DNA of 64,000 nucleotides from Phyllobacterium sp. T1293 (lineage in GTDB: Bacteria > Pseudomonadota > Alphaproteobacteria > Rhizobiales > Rhizobiaceae): the NCBI RefSeq assembly GCF_020731415.2, contig NZ_CP088276.1, positions 248,001 to 312,000 of the forward strand, in the 5' to 3' direction. Of this stretch, positions 26,099 to 35,139 are shown one piece after another. Within the stretch, counting starts at the first letter, position 1. Each line of letters starts with the position of its first letter. A program made the position numbers and the translations under genes. Below the pieces are notes generated by a model that was not told the origin of the DNA, searched no databases, and worked only from the letters and a program-made list of their open reading frames with translations.

Positions 26099-26820
26099 TG
26101 GAAAACTCGATCTATGTCGGCCTGTCATCGCAGATATCGCTGGAACGTCGCCTTGATGCGCTGGCCCATAATGTCGCCAATATGTCGACACCGGGTTTTC
26201 GCGCCACGGGCATGAAATTTGAAACCATGGTCTCGAAGGCCGCCGAGGATTCAAGCTTCGTTTCAGCTGGCCAGAGTTACATCAAGACTGAAGCTGGCCC
26301 GATAACCCAGACCGGCAATCCGCTTGATATGGCGGCAAAGGGCGATGTCTGGTTTTCCATGCAAACGCCAGCCGGACAGGTCTATACCCGCGACGGGCGC
26401 ATGCAGATGTCAACAACAGGCGAGCTTCTGTCCGTCAAGGGTTATCCCATTCTTGATGCGGGTGGGCAGCCGCTGGTGATCGACCCGAATGGCGGTCCGC
26501 CGGAGATTGCCGCCGATGGCGCAGTTTATCAGAACAAGAGGCAGCTCGGTTCGATCGGCCTGTTCACCATCAACCCCAATGCCAAACTGACCTATTTTGA
26601 CAATTCCGCAGTTATTCCAAGTGTTGCAGCCCAGCCTGTTCTCGACAATCCCCATGCGGGTGTCATTCAGGGTGCCATTGAGGGGTCGAACGTCGATGCA
26701 ATTGGCGAAATGACCCGGCTGATGAGTGTTACCCGCGCCTTCGAGCGGGTGGATGCGTTGCTGCGTGGCAATGAGGGTACTTTCTCCGAAGCCATCAAGA
26801 CGCTCGGATCAAAGAGCTGA
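26098..26820 (+). CDS. flgF: Flagellar proximal/distal rod protein FlgF
   Basis: Rod protein of 240 residues with the N-terminal axial motif (LSSQISLERRLDALAHNVANMSTPGFR, including ANxxTxGF) and the C-terminal helix (GEMTRLMSVTRAFERVDALL). The central domain has the GNPLDMAAKGDVWFSM segment typical of FlgE/F/G proteins. It starts on the stop of the DUF1217 gene and is followed 22 bp later by fliI. Confidence 0.92.
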   Translation: MENSIYVGLSSQISLERRLDALAHNVANMSTPGFRATGMKFETMVSKAAEDSSFVSAGQSYIKTEAGPITQTGNPLDMAAKGDVWFSMQTPAGQVYTRDGRMQMSTTGELLSVKGYPILDAGGQPLVIDPNGGPPEIAADGAVYQNKRQLGSIGLFTINPNAKLTYFDNSAVIPSVAAQPVLDNPHAGVIQGAIEGSNVDAIGEMTRLMSVTRAFERVDALLRGNEGTFSEAIKTLGSKS

Positions 26821-26842
26821 TGCCTGAGCGGGCCGGATAGAC

Positions 26843-28219
26843 ATGCAGGACCTTGAAACAGCCTTGCCGACAATGAGCAGCGGGACGGGAAGTCTCGAGG
26901 CGCTGGCCCGGCTTGTTTCGCAGGTCGTCACATCTCCGGCTCCGGTTGCCATTGGGGGCTATGTCAACGAGGTCTCACGTTCGGCCATCGGTGTGCGCGG
27001 TATTTCCGAACGCGCCCAGCTCGGGGATATGGTCACTATCCGCAGCGATAATCAATTGTACCCCGCAGAGGTGGTGCGGATCGGGCAGGCACAGGTTCTC
27101 GTCAAGCCTTTCAATGACCGGATCATGCCGTCGCTTGGCACGCCGGTTTTCCCGGAAGGTCCATTCCGTATTGCCCCCGCGCCCGATTGGAAGGGCAGGG
27201 TTATCAACGCGCTTGGCCTTCCACTTGATGACAAGGGGTTGCTGACATCAGGCGACGACCCCAAACCCGTCGATTGCGCTGCGCCGCTTGCGATGAACCG
27301 CAGCCGCGTTGAAACAGGTCTGCGCACCGGCGTGAATGTCGTTGATGTGTTTGCGCCCATGTGTTTTGGCCAGCGCATGGGCGTCTTTGCGGGGTCAGGC
27401 GTTGGTAAATCCACGCTGCTTGCCATGATGACCAAGGCGACGGATTTTGACACCGTTGTGCTGGCTTTGACCGGAGAGCGCGGCCGCGAAGTGCGCGACA
27501 TGCTTGAAGACACGATGGCTGGCAAGCTTGGCAAGACCATCACCGTTGTATCGACAGGCGATGAAAGCCCGATGATGCGGCGGCTCGCACCCAACACCGC
27601 AACGGCAATTGCCGAATATTTCCGCGATCGCGGCGACAATGTTCTTCTTATCGTTGATTCCATCACGCGCTTTGCCCATGCGGCGCGGGAAATCGCCATT
27701 GCAGCGGGCGAACCACCGGTTTCGCGCGGCTATCCACCCAGCGTGTTCAGTCAGTTGCCGCGCCTGCTCGAGCGTGCGGGTCCCGGATCATCCAATGGCG
27801 GGACAATCACCGGTATCTATGCCGTTCTTGTTGATGGCGATGATCACAATGATCCGGTATCCGATGCCATTCGCGGCACGCTGGACGGGCACATTGTGCT
27901 CGACCGCTCCATTGCTGCGCAGGGGCGATTCCCAGCTATGGACATTCTCGGCTCCATTTCGCGTTTGGCCCAGCACAACTGGTCGCCCGAACAGGCAAAG
28001 CTCGTCACGAGTTTACGCGGACTGATTGCCCGTTACGAGGAGACCCGCGATTTGCGCATGATCGGTGCCTATCAGGCGGGAAGCGATCCCCTGCTTGATC
28101 AGGCCGTCAATCTGGTTCCACGCATTTACGACGCTATGCAGCAAACACCGGCCACGCCGCTTTCGATGGATTCCTATAGTGATCTCGCCGCAGCGCTACG
28201 GCCAAAGGAGGGGGCATGA
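26843..28219 (+). CDS. fliI: Flagellum-specific export ATPase FliI
   Basis: Cytoplasmic ATPase of 458 residues that energises flagellar type III export. Walker A is AGSGVGKSTLL near residue 180, and Walker B is VLLIVDSITRFAHAAREI. The conserved GERGREVRDMLED and GEPPVSRGYPPSVFSQLP segments are present. The first 90 residues form the beta-barrel found in F1-type ATPases. The stop overlaps the next gene by 4 bp. Confidence 0.96.
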   Translation: MQDLETALPTMSSGTGSLEALARLVSQVVTSPAPVAIGGYVNEVSRSAIGVRGISERAQLGDMVTIRSDNQLYPAEVVRIGQAQVLVKPFNDRIMPSLGTPVFPEGPFRIAPAPDWKGRVINALGLPLDDKGLLTSGDDPKPVDCAAPLAMNRSRVETGLRTGVNVVDVFAPMCFGQRMGVFAGSGVGKSTLLAMMTKATDFDTVVLALTGERGREVRDMLEDTMAGKLGKTITVVSTGDESPMMRRLAPNTATAIAEYFRDRGDNVLLIVDSITRFAHAAREIAIAAGEPPVSRGYPPSVFSQLPRLLERAGPGSSNGGTITGIYAVLVDGDDHNDPVSDAIRGTLDGHIVLDRSIAAQGRFPAMDILGSISRLAQHNWSPEQAKLVTSLRGLIARYEETRDLRMIGAYQAGSDPLLDQAVNLVPRIYDAMQQTPATPLSMDSYSDLAAALRPKEGA

Positions 28220-28785
28220 CAAAACAAAAACCTGTAGATGCATCGCCGGCAAATGACGCGGCGGAAGTGCAGCCGCGCCAGCGCGACAAGCGCTTCGACG
28301 GCTATATCAAGGGTGCGGGCTTTGTCCTTGCCACCATCTGCGCCATTCTGCCGTTTGTCATGTATTACGATATTCTGGAAGCGCGTCCGAAGCCTGAACC
28401 AACCGGCAAAACTGTTCGCGATCCGCTTGACCGGACAAACCAGAAGGTCGTGCGCAAGAACAATGGCACCGAGGCTTCGCTGTCCAAGACAAGAGATGGT
28501 GCGCTTGATCCGATGATCACCGCGACCACATCCGCTTTGACAGGCGACCGGCTTGCCGGGATCAAGGCTGCCAGCAAACAACCTTTTCCGGATAAACCGG
28601 TGTTTCTGGTGCGCGAAGTGGTGGGCGGTCTGGTGATGATCGAAGACAATACCGGGTACTGGTTTGTTGAAAAAGGATCGCCTCTGCCGGACGGAAGCAC
28701 GCTTGTAGCCATTGAACGGGGCACGTCATCAGGGTCGTGGCAGATCAAGACATCCGACGGTGAAGTGATCAGCCGCACGAATTGA
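28216..28785 (+). CDS. Conserved flagellar-operon membrane protein, unknown function
   Basis: A 189-residue protein with a hydrophilic N-terminus of about 32 residues, one membrane helix (GAGFVLATICAILPFVMYYDIL) and a periplasmic C-terminal domain of about 130 residues rich in beta segments (FLVREVVGGLVMIEDNTGYWFVEKG, WQIKTSDGEVIS). It overlaps fliI by 4 bp. I do not recognise a family. Similar proteins sit at this position in related flagellar loci, so a basal-body accessory is likely. Confidence 0.7.
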   Translation: MTKQKPVDASPANDAAEVQPRQRDKRFDGYIKGAGFVLATICAILPFVMYYDILEARPKPEPTGKTVRDPLDRTNQKVVRKNNGTEASLSKTRDGALDPMITATTSALTGDRLAGIKAASKQPFPDKPVFLVREVVGGLVMIEDNTGYWFVEKGSPLPDGSTLVAIERGTSSGSWQIKTSDGEVISRTN

Positions 28786-28900
28786 GCAAATGGCTCATGG
28801 CGCGGTCAGAAGTTCCCGATCTGACCACGCCGCAAGTCTCACGCAAGATTGACCACCTAGATTGGCATCAGTTGATTGGTTGGGCGCGAGAGGCAGGGAC

Positions 28901-29278
28901 ATGCAGGGGATTCATCTGTTCGAATTGGCATCACGTCAGGCTGAGTGGCTGTCCGTTCGGCAGGCTGCTGTTGCTGGCAACGTCGCCAATGCCAATACGC
29001 CGGGCTTCAAGGCGCGCGATGTCGAGCCATTCAAGGATGTGCTGGAACAGACCCAGCTGACCATGTCAGCGACCAACTCCAAACACCTCGAAATCAATGC
29101 ATCCGGTATCGCTGCGACTGCCCTGCGCAAGGATGATGTGACCGAGCAGAACCATTCGAAGAATACCGTCAGCCTTGAAGGCGAAATGGTTAAATCAGGC
29201 GAGATCAACCGAGAATTTGCCCTCAACACCAGCATCGTGAAAGCTTTTCACCGCATGATGCTGTCGGCGGTCAAGTGA
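28901..29278 (+). CDS. flgB: Flagellar rod protein FlgB
   Basis: Rod protein of 125 residues. I placed the start at the ATG at 28901, since MQGIHLFELASRQAEWLSV is the family N-terminus; the open frame begins 39 bp earlier. The axial motif VAGNVANANTPGFKARDVEP is present, and the C-terminal helix ends in IVKAFHRMMLSAVK. It is 115 bp after the preceding gene and 12 bp before flgC. Confidence 0.9.
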   Translation: MQGIHLFELASRQAEWLSVRQAAVAGNVANANTPGFKARDVEPFKDVLEQTQLTMSATNSKHLEINASGIAATALRKDDVTEQNHSKNTVSLEGEMVKSGEINREFALNTSIVKAFHRMMLSAVK

Positions 29279-29290
29279 GGGACTGAATAG

Positions 29291-29710
29291 ATGTCCGATC
29301 CATTACAGGCCGCTCTCAAAGTCGCCGCATCCGGTCTTAACGCTCAATCGACGCGTCTGCGCATTGTTTCCGAGAATCTGGCCAATGCCCAATCAACAGG
29401 TAAAACGGCTGGCAGCGATCCCTTTCGCCGCAAGACCGTATCCTTTGCCACCGAGCTTGATCGCAGCAGCGGCGTCGAAACGGTGCGCATTGCCGAGGTC
29501 GGCCACGACGTATCAGCCTTTACCGAAGAATATGATCCAAGCCATCCGGCGGCCGATGCCAAGGGCATGGTCAAATATCCCAACGTCAACATGGTTGTTG
29601 AAATGGCTGATATGCGTGAAGCCAACCGCTCCTATGAAGCCAATCTCCAGGTCGTCAAGCAAGCACGCGAGCTGATTGCCATGACCGTCGATCTCCTAAG
29701 GAATTCCTGA
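29291..29710 (+). CDS. flgC: Flagellar rod protein FlgC
   Basis: Rod protein of 139 residues with the N-terminal motif [29 protein letters not shown] and the conserved C-terminal block [31 protein letters not shown]. It overlaps fliE by 1 bp. Confidence 0.94.
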   Translation: MSDPLQAALKVAASGLNAQSTRLRIVSENLANAQSTGKTAGSDPFRRKTVSFATELDRSSGVETVRIAEVGHDVSAFTEEYDPSHPAADAKGMVKYPNVNMVVEMADMREANRSYEANLQVVKQARELIAMTVDLLRNS

Positions 29711-30027
29711 TGATAGACCAGCTTCTCAGTGTTTCCACCCGCAACGCTCTTTCCAAGTTGTCGGAAACCGTCAACCAGACATCCACGCCGGGCGCATCTT
29801 CGCCTGCGGCAGCAACCGGCCAGCCTTCCTTCGACAATGTCCTGTCGCAGCTTAGCGGCAAGCTGCAAAATGCCGAGGCGGTTTCGCTGAAGAGCATGAC
29901 TGGCGACGTGCCGACGCGCGATGTGGTCAATGCGGTCATGGACGCCGAAAAATCGCTCCAGACGGCCATCGCCATCCGCGACAAGATCGTCCAGGCCTAT
30001 CTCGAAATCAGCCGTATGCCGATTTAA
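29710..30027 (+). CDS. fliE: Flagellar hook-basal body protein FliE
   Basis: A 105-residue protein joining the MS ring to the rod. The conserved C-terminal half reads [47 protein letters not shown]. The variable N-terminus is proline and alanine rich. It sits between flgC and flgG. Confidence 0.93.
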   Translation: MIDQLLSVSTRNALSKLSETVNQTSTPGASSPAAATGQPSFDNVLSQLSGKLQNAEAVSLKSMTGDVPTRDVVNAVMDAEKSLQTAIAIRDKIVQAYLEISRMPI

Positions 30028-30036
30028 GGAAACAGA

Positions 30037-30825
30037 ATGAAAGCGCTCACCATCGCGGCGACAGGCATGAATGCCCAGCAGCTCAATCTGGAAGTGATTG
30101 CCAACAACATCGCCAATATCAACACAACCGGGTTCAAGCGCGCAAAGGCTGAATTCTCGGATTTGCTGTATCAGACCGAGCGCAGTGCCGGTGTGCCCAA
30201 TATGGCCAACCAGAACATTATCCCCGAAGGCGCGATGGTCGGGCTTGGTGTGCAGACATCGGCTGTTCGCAACCTGCATCTTCAGGGCGGCCTCAACCAG
30301 ACGGGCAATCCGTTTGACGTGGCACTGAAGGGACGCGGCTGGTTCCAGATTCAGAACACCGCCGGGGAAATACTCTATACCCGCGCCGGTGCGTTCAATA
30401 CCAATGCAACGGGTCAGCTGGTGACGCTGAACGGCAATCTTGTAGAGCCCAATATTGTCGTGCCAACCGATGCCCTTCAAGTCACGATCAGCGAGTCCGG
30501 TCAGGTTTTCGCAAAACTTTCCGACCAGACGCCACCTGTTAATCTGGGTCAGCTGACTATTGCCAATTTTGCCAATGAGGCTGGTCTCGAACCGCTCGGC
30601 GACAATCTCTACAAGCAGACCGATGCGTCGGGCGATCCCGTTGTCGGCGTGCCCGGTGATCCCGGTTTTGCTACGCTGAAGCAGGCCTATCTGGAAAACT
30701 CCAACGTCGATCCGGTCAAGGAAATCACCGATCTGATCACGGCTCAGCGTGCCTATGAGATGAATTCAAAAGTCATTCAGGCGGCCGATGAAATGGCGTC
30801 TGTCGTATCGAAGAACCTGCGCTGA
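30037..30825 (+). CDS. flgG: Flagellar distal rod protein FlgG
   Basis: Rod protein of 262 residues with the N-terminal axial motif [35 protein letters not shown] and the D-loop region around [10 protein letters not shown]. The C-terminal helix is [27 protein letters not shown]. It is 9 bp after fliE and 5 bp before flgA. Confidence 0.96.
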   Translation: MKALTIAATGMNAQQLNLEVIANNIANINTTGFKRAKAEFSDLLYQTERSAGVPNMANQNIIPEGAMVGLGVQTSAVRNLHLQGGLNQTGNPFDVALKGRGWFQIQNTAGEILYTRAGAFNTNATGQLVTLNGNLVEPNIVVPTDALQVTISESGQVFAKLSDQTPPVNLGQLTIANFANEAGLEPLGDNLYKQTDASGDPVVGVPGDPGFATLKQAYLENSNVDPVKEITDLITAQRAYEMNSKVIQAADEMASVVSKNLR

Positions 30826-30830
30826 GGATA

Positions 30831-31316
30831 ATGATGACGGCGGCAAAGATCATTGGAAACTGGACCATCCGCGTGCTGGCACTTTGCCTGTGCGCGCTGG
30901 TCTTTTCCGTTGCCGCCCGCGCCGAACGCATCGCGTTTCTGGTGCCTTCGCAGATCATCTATCCGGGTCAGACCATCGGCAATGCCGGTTTGACCGAAAA
31001 GTATTTTACCATCCGTGCCAGCGCGGCAGCTCAATATGTCCTTTCATCAGACCAGCTCGTCGGCAAAATATCGCGCCGGACATTGCTACCGGGCCAACCG
31101 ATCCTTCTGACCGCGGTCAATGAGCCTGATATGGTCCAGCGCGGCGTTCCTGCGGTGCTGGTCTATGATACGGGTGCGCTGGTGATCACAGCGCGCGGGA
31201 CACCGCTTGAGGCTGGCCGTGTTGGCGATTTCATCAAGGTGCGCAATCTCGACAGCGGTATCACCGTATCGGGCACCATCCTTGCGGACGGACGCATTCA
31301 GGTGGGCATGCAATGA
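30831..31316 (+). CDS. flgA: P-ring assembly chaperone FlgA
   Basis: Periplasmic chaperone of 161 residues for FlgI. A signal peptide ends near SVAARA. SAF-domain features include PLLPGQPILLTAVNEPDMVQRG and the C-terminal GRVGDFIKVRNLDSGITVSGTI. It overlaps flgI by 4 bp. Confidence 0.93.
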   Translation: MMTAAKIIGNWTIRVLALCLCALVFSVAARAERIAFLVPSQIIYPGQTIGNAGLTEKYFTIRASAAAQYVLSSDQLVGKISRRTLLPGQPILLTAVNEPDMVQRGVPAVLVYDTGALVITARGTPLEAGRVGDFIKVRNLDSGITVSGTILADGRIQVGMQ

Positions 31317-32533
31317 TCAGGCGTTTCGCGATAGCCCTGCTTGCCTTCTTTGTAACGTCCGCGCTCCACGCGGGCGAATCCTCTCCCAAAGACAAGGGTT
31401 ACAAGACCGTTGGACAGGCGCAGGCCGCCTGGCAGAAAGAGGTGGATGAGGGACGCTGGGGTGGGCCGGCCTCGCCACTCGGTGATGGTGGCGCTATCGC
31501 CCGGCTCAAGGATATCGCAGCCATTCAGGGCGTGCGCGAAAACCAGCTTGTCGGTTACGGTCTCGTTATCGGGCTGAATGGCTCAGGCGACAGTCTGCGC
31601 AACGCTCCATTCACCGAGCAATCGATGCGTGCCATGCTGGATAATCTCGGTATCAGTCCGCCCGCTGGTGCTTCGCGCGCAAAGAATATTGCAGCCGTTA
31701 TCGTCACCGCCAACCTGCCGCCCTTTGCCGGGCGCGGATCGCGTATTGACGTGACAGTGTCCTCGCTTGGCGATGCAACATCGCTGTCGGGTGGCACGCT
31801 CGTGATGACACCATTGGCTGGTGCTGACGGGCAGGTCTATGCGGCGGCGCAGGGCAATATGATTGTTTCAGGGTTTACCGCTTCGGGCGATGCGGCAAAA
31901 GTTACGCAAGGCGTTCCAACCAGCGGGCGTATTCCCAATGGCGCTCTGGTTGAAAAGGAAGTTTCCGGCAATTTTGGTCAGGAGGGCGAACTCGTCGTCG
32001 AGTTGCGCCAGCCGGATTTTACAACTGTTGTTCGCATTACCGATACGATTAACGCCTTTGCCAAACGGCGCTACAACCAGCCGGTTGCCAAGGAGCGTGA
32101 CGCAAAGTCCATCCGCCTGCGCAAGCCGAAGAACATGACAGCGGCCCGCTTTCTGGCTGAAATTGAAGGTCTGCCTGTTCCAACCGATGAAGTTGCCCGC
32201 GTTGTTGTCGATGAGCGCACCGGAACGGTGGTCATCGGCGAGAAAGTGCGGATATCGCGTGTTGCCATCAGTCACGGCAGCCTGTCCGTCCGCGTCACCG
32301 AGACGCCGACCGTTGTGCAGCCGGAACCCTTTAGCGATGGTGTGACGGCGGTTGAACCCAACACAGATATTCAGGTGCAGCAGACATCGAAGATTGGTGT
32401 GCTTGGCGGTACCGATCTTGAGAGCCTCGTCAAAGGTCTCAATCAGATCGGCGTAAAGCCGCAGGGTATCATCGCCATTCTTCAGGGCATCAAGACAGCG
32501 GGCGCATTGCACGCGGAGCTGGTGGTCCAATGA
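31313..32533 (+). CDS. flgI: Flagellar P-ring protein FlgI
   Basis: P-ring subunit of 406 residues with a signal peptide (RRFAIALLAFFVTSALHA). A linker rich in charged residues comes next, then the conserved start of the mature domain, ARLKDIAAIQGVRENQLVGYGLVIGLNGSGDS. The C-terminal LVKGLNQIGVKPQGIIAILQGIKTAGALHAEL is diagnostic. It overlaps flgA and motE by 4 bp each. Confidence 0.96.
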   Translation: MIRRFAIALLAFFVTSALHAGESSPKDKGYKTVGQAQAAWQKEVDEGRWGGPASPLGDGGAIARLKDIAAIQGVRENQLVGYGLVIGLNGSGDSLRNAPFTEQSMRAMLDNLGISPPAGASRAKNIAAVIVTANLPPFAGRGSRIDVTVSSLGDATSLSGGTLVMTPLAGADGQVYAAAQGNMIVSGFTASGDAAKVTQGVPTSGRIPNGALVEKEVSGNFGQEGELVVELRQPDFTTVVRITDTINAFAKRRYNQPVAKERDAKSIRLRKPKNMTAARFLAEIEGLPVPTDEVARVVVDERTGTVVIGEKVRISRVAISHGSLSVRVTETPTVVQPEPFSDGVTAVEPNTDIQVQQTSKIGVLGGTDLESLVKGLNQIGVKPQGIIAILQGIKTAGALHAELVVQ

Positions 32534-33033
32534 GCACAGGCGTGAAAATCGGTATCCTTGCCTTGGCACTTCTTGCGGTCCCGTCCTTCGGCTGGGCGCA
32601 GGATACAGCGCCCAAGGATGAGACCGGGCAGGAAATCGACCGCTATTGCACCAATATAACCGACAAGGCTGCAGATGCGCGCTATGCCATGCAGACCCGC
32701 GAGCTGGAACAGTTGCGGACAGATATTGACAGCCGTATTCAGGAACTGGAAGCCAAGCGCAAGGAATATGAGGTCTGGCTGAAACGCCGTGATGAATTCA
32801 TCGACAAGGCTGAGGATTCACTTGTTGGCATCATTTCCAAAATGCGTCCGGATGCTGCTGCCGCGCAAATGGCAATGATGGGCGATGAAGCCGCCGCCGC
32901 GTTGTTGTTGAAGCTCAATCCCCGCGTCTCCAGCGTTATCCTGAATGAAATGCCGCCGGAAAAATCCTCCCGGCTCGCCCGTGTGATCGTTGGATCGCGT
33001 GTGGTCACAAATAAAGAAAGAACCGCGCAATGA
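32530..33033 (+). CDS. motE: MotE-type periplasmic protein (MgtE intracellular N-like domain)
   Basis: A 167-residue exported protein with a signal peptide (GILALALLAVPSFGWA). A coiled coil (ELEQLRTDIDSRIQELEAKRKEYEVWLKRRDEF) precedes a C-terminal helical domain with ALLLKLNPRVSSVILNEMPPEKSSRLARVI. In Sinorhizobium MotE is a chaperone that stabilises MotC; the same role is likely since motC is encoded in this cluster. It overlaps both neighbours by 4 bp. Confidence 0.85.
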   Translation: MSTGVKIGILALALLAVPSFGWAQDTAPKDETGQEIDRYCTNITDKAADARYAMQTRELEQLRTDIDSRIQELEAKRKEYEVWLKRRDEFIDKAEDSLVGIISKMRPDAAAAQMAMMGDEAAAALLLKLNPRVSSVILNEMPPEKSSRLARVIVGSRVVTNKERTAQ

Positions 33034-33743
33034 AAAAAGCGGCGTCCCTGCTTGCCATCGCCAGTGTTGTCATCCTTTCAGGATGTGCCGACAATTTTCG
33101 CGATTTGAACCGCGCACCGCAAATGTCGCCGGTGGGTGCTGGCGTTGGCCAGACATTCAGCGTGGCCGATCCGTCCTACTACCCAACCCAGCCGCAGCCA
33201 AAACGCTATTCCCTGTGGCAGGATCGTGCGGCCGGCTTCTTCCGCGACCCGCGCGCCACCAATCCGGGTGACGTGCTCACTGTTAGCATCGCGATCAACG
33301 AAGAAGCCAAGTTTGACAATAAGAACAGCCGCTCCCGCGTGGCTTCGTCGGATATTGGCGGCAAGGCTGATATCAATGGCAGCGGATTCGAGGCGGGCAA
33401 TATTGGTGGCGATCTCAACCTTAAATCCGATAGCCGCACCAAGGGAGAAGGCAAGATCGAACGGTCCGAGAAGATCGTGCTGAAGGTCGCGGCTATCGTC
33501 ACCAATATTCTGCCGAACGGCAATCTGGTGATCCGGGGTTCACAGGAAGTGCGCGTCAATTACGAGCTGCGTGTGCTGAATGTCGCTGGTGTCGTCCGCC
33601 CGCGTGACATTTCAGGCGACAACGTCATTTCCTACGAGAAGATTGCCGAAGCGCGCATCTCCTATGGCGGTCGTGGCCGTCAGAGTGAAACACAACAACC
33701 CGCCTGGGGCCAGCAGGTCCTCGACACCGTGTCGCCGATCTGA
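33030..33743 (+). CDS. flgH: Flagellar L-ring lipoprotein FlgH
   Basis: Outer-membrane L-ring subunit of 237 residues with a lipoprotein signal and lipobox LSGC at residues 16-19. Family blocks SLWQDRAAGFFRDPRATNPGDVLTVSIAI and VLPNGNLVIRGSQEVRVNYELRVLNVAGVVRPRDI (here ILPNGNLV...) are present. It is 5 bp before fliL. Confidence 0.95.
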   Translation: MKKAASLLAIASVVILSGCADNFRDLNRAPQMSPVGAGVGQTFSVADPSYYPTQPQPKRYSLWQDRAAGFFRDPRATNPGDVLTVSIAINEEAKFDNKNSRSRVASSDIGGKADINGSGFEAGNIGGDLNLKSDSRTKGEGKIERSEKIVLKVAAIVTNILPNGNLVIRGSQEVRVNYELRVLNVAGVVRPRDISGDNVISYEKIAEARISYGGRGRQSETQQPAWGQQVLDTVSPI

Positions 33744-33748
33744 ATGAT

Positions 33749-34237
33749 ATGAGCACGCTCGCCGAAGACACAACACCCCAACCAAAAGCACCGTCCAGCG
33801 TGGCGCTGATTGCTGCGGTGGTGGTGCTGACCCTGATCGCGGCGGCTGGTGGCTGGTTTCTTGGCTCACAGCTGGGGCTGAACGTACCTACAGGGCAAAG
33901 CGCTGCATCTGGCGACAAATCCCGTTCCGCATCCGCAGACATGCCATCAGGCACTGTCGTTGCGCTCAAGCCGATTCTCACCAATGTGAAAATCCCGCAG
34001 GATGTCTGGATCAGGCTGGAAGCAGGCGTTGTGGCAAAACCCGGCGAGAAAGTATCCGACGAACTTGCAGCCACGATTGCCGGTGATTTCATGGCGTTCC
34101 TGCGAACCGTAAACCTCATGCAATTGCGCGGGGCGGCTGGGCTTGAATATCTGCGTATGGATCTGCAGGAGAGGGCGCGCATGCGCTCCGAGGGCAAGGT
34201 CGAGAAAGTCTATATCTGGGCATTGGTGATGGAATGA
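33749..34237 (+). CDS. fliL: Flagellar basal body-associated protein FliL
   Basis: A 162-residue single-pass membrane protein next to the stators. The helix is VALIAAVVVLTLIAAAGGWFLG, followed by a linker and the periplasmic domain with VVALKPILTNVKIPQDVWIRLEAGV. The conserved C-terminal part ends in GKVEKVYIWALVME. It overlaps fliP by 4 bp. Confidence 0.9.
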   Translation: MSTLAEDTTPQPKAPSSVALIAAVVVLTLIAAAGGWFLGSQLGLNVPTGQSAASGDKSRSASADMPSGTVVALKPILTNVKIPQDVWIRLEAGVVAKPGEKVSDELAATIAGDFMAFLRTVNLMQLRGAAGLEYLRMDLQERARMRSEGKVEKVYIWALVME

Positions 34238-34971
34238 AACGACGTCTGCTGACGCCCTTGCTGCTGCTTGTTCTTGGCGGAACCGCCATGGCACAAACAC
34301 CTTCGCTCCTCGATGGGTTGATCCCGCAGGGCAGCGCTTCCACCAGTGGCCAGATCATCCAGATGCTGGCAGTGCTGACGGTGCTTTCCATTGCGCCCGG
34401 CATTCTGATCATGGCGACAAGCTTTACCCGCTTTGCCATTGCCTTTTCCATGTTACGCGCGGGCCTCGGTTTGCAGACAACGCCTGCCAATCTTGTCATG
34501 ATCAGCCTTGCATTGTTCATGACGTTCTACGTCATGGCTCCGGTGTTTGACCGGGCATGGCAAAATGGTGTGCAGCCGCTGGTCAACAACCAGATCACGC
34601 AAGACGTGGCCATTCGCGAGATCACCACGCCGTTTCGCGAATTCATGCTGCGGCAGGTGCGTGACAAGGATTTGCGGCTGTTCGAAGACTTGGCGGATGA
34701 ATCTTTCCGCACCAAGGCCAATGAGGCCGTCGACATGCGTATTCTCGTTCCGGCTTTCATGATTTCCGAATTGCGCCGCGGCTTCGAAATCGGCTTTCTG
34801 ATCGTTCTGCCATTTCTGGTGATTGATCTGATCGTTGCCACGCTCACCATGTCCATGGGTATGATGATGTTGCCGCCGACAGTGCTGTCCCTGCCGTTCA
34901 AAATTCTGTTTTTCGTGCTGATCGATGGCTGGAATATTCTGGTTGGCAGCCTGATACGCTCGTTTTCGTAA
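34234..34971 (+). CDS. fliP: Flagellar export gate protein FliP
   Basis: Gate protein of 245 residues with a cleavable-type N-terminus (LLLLVLGGTAMA) and four membrane helices. Family signatures are LTVLSIAPGILIMATSFTRFAI and FEIGFLIVLPFLVIDLIVATLTMSMGMMMLPP. It ends the flgF-fliP operon and is followed by the flagellin gene after 168 bp. Confidence 0.96.
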   Translation: MKRRLLTPLLLLVLGGTAMAQTPSLLDGLIPQGSASTSGQIIQMLAVLTVLSIAPGILIMATSFTRFAIAFSMLRAGLGLQTTPANLVMISLALFMTFYVMAPVFDRAWQNGVQPLVNNQITQDVAIREITTPFREFMLRQVRDKDLRLFEDLADESFRTKANEAVDMRILVPAFMISELRRGFEIGFLIVLPFLVIDLIVATLTMSMGMMMLPPTVLSLPFKILFFVLIDGWNILVGSLIRSFS

Positions 34972-35139
34972 CCATGCAGAAAAAATTAATCCTGAACGTT
35001 ATTGAAACTGTAACACTTACGTCGTAGTCCTAACGTCCATAACAGGTGACCGCTTCGGTTACAGGCATCATGCCGCTCTGTTAAGTCGGTTTTAATCCGA
35101 CATGTCCCCATCACATGTATCTTTTTATAGGGGCTTTCC
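34972..35139. promoter_or_regulatory. Flagellin upstream region with stem-loops
   Basis: The fliP-fliC gap lacks the FtcR-box-like motif found at other flagellar operons. It contains GTGACCG-CTT-CGGTTAC (35046-35062, one mismatch) and GTCGG-N7-CCGAC (35085-35101). ACATGT occurs twice (35100-35105, 35113-35118). The ribosome binding site AGGGG is at 35129-35133, 6 nt before the start. If transcribed, these dyads would form structured 5' leader RNA, where FlbT-type regulators act in related bacteria (inference). Confidence 0.4.

Noticed and set aside
25355..26254. Minus-strand frame of 299 residues opposite the DUF1217 gene
   Set aside because: The DUF1217 product is coupled to flgF and has a sensible sequence; the antisense product is Arg/His/Leu-rich without domains.
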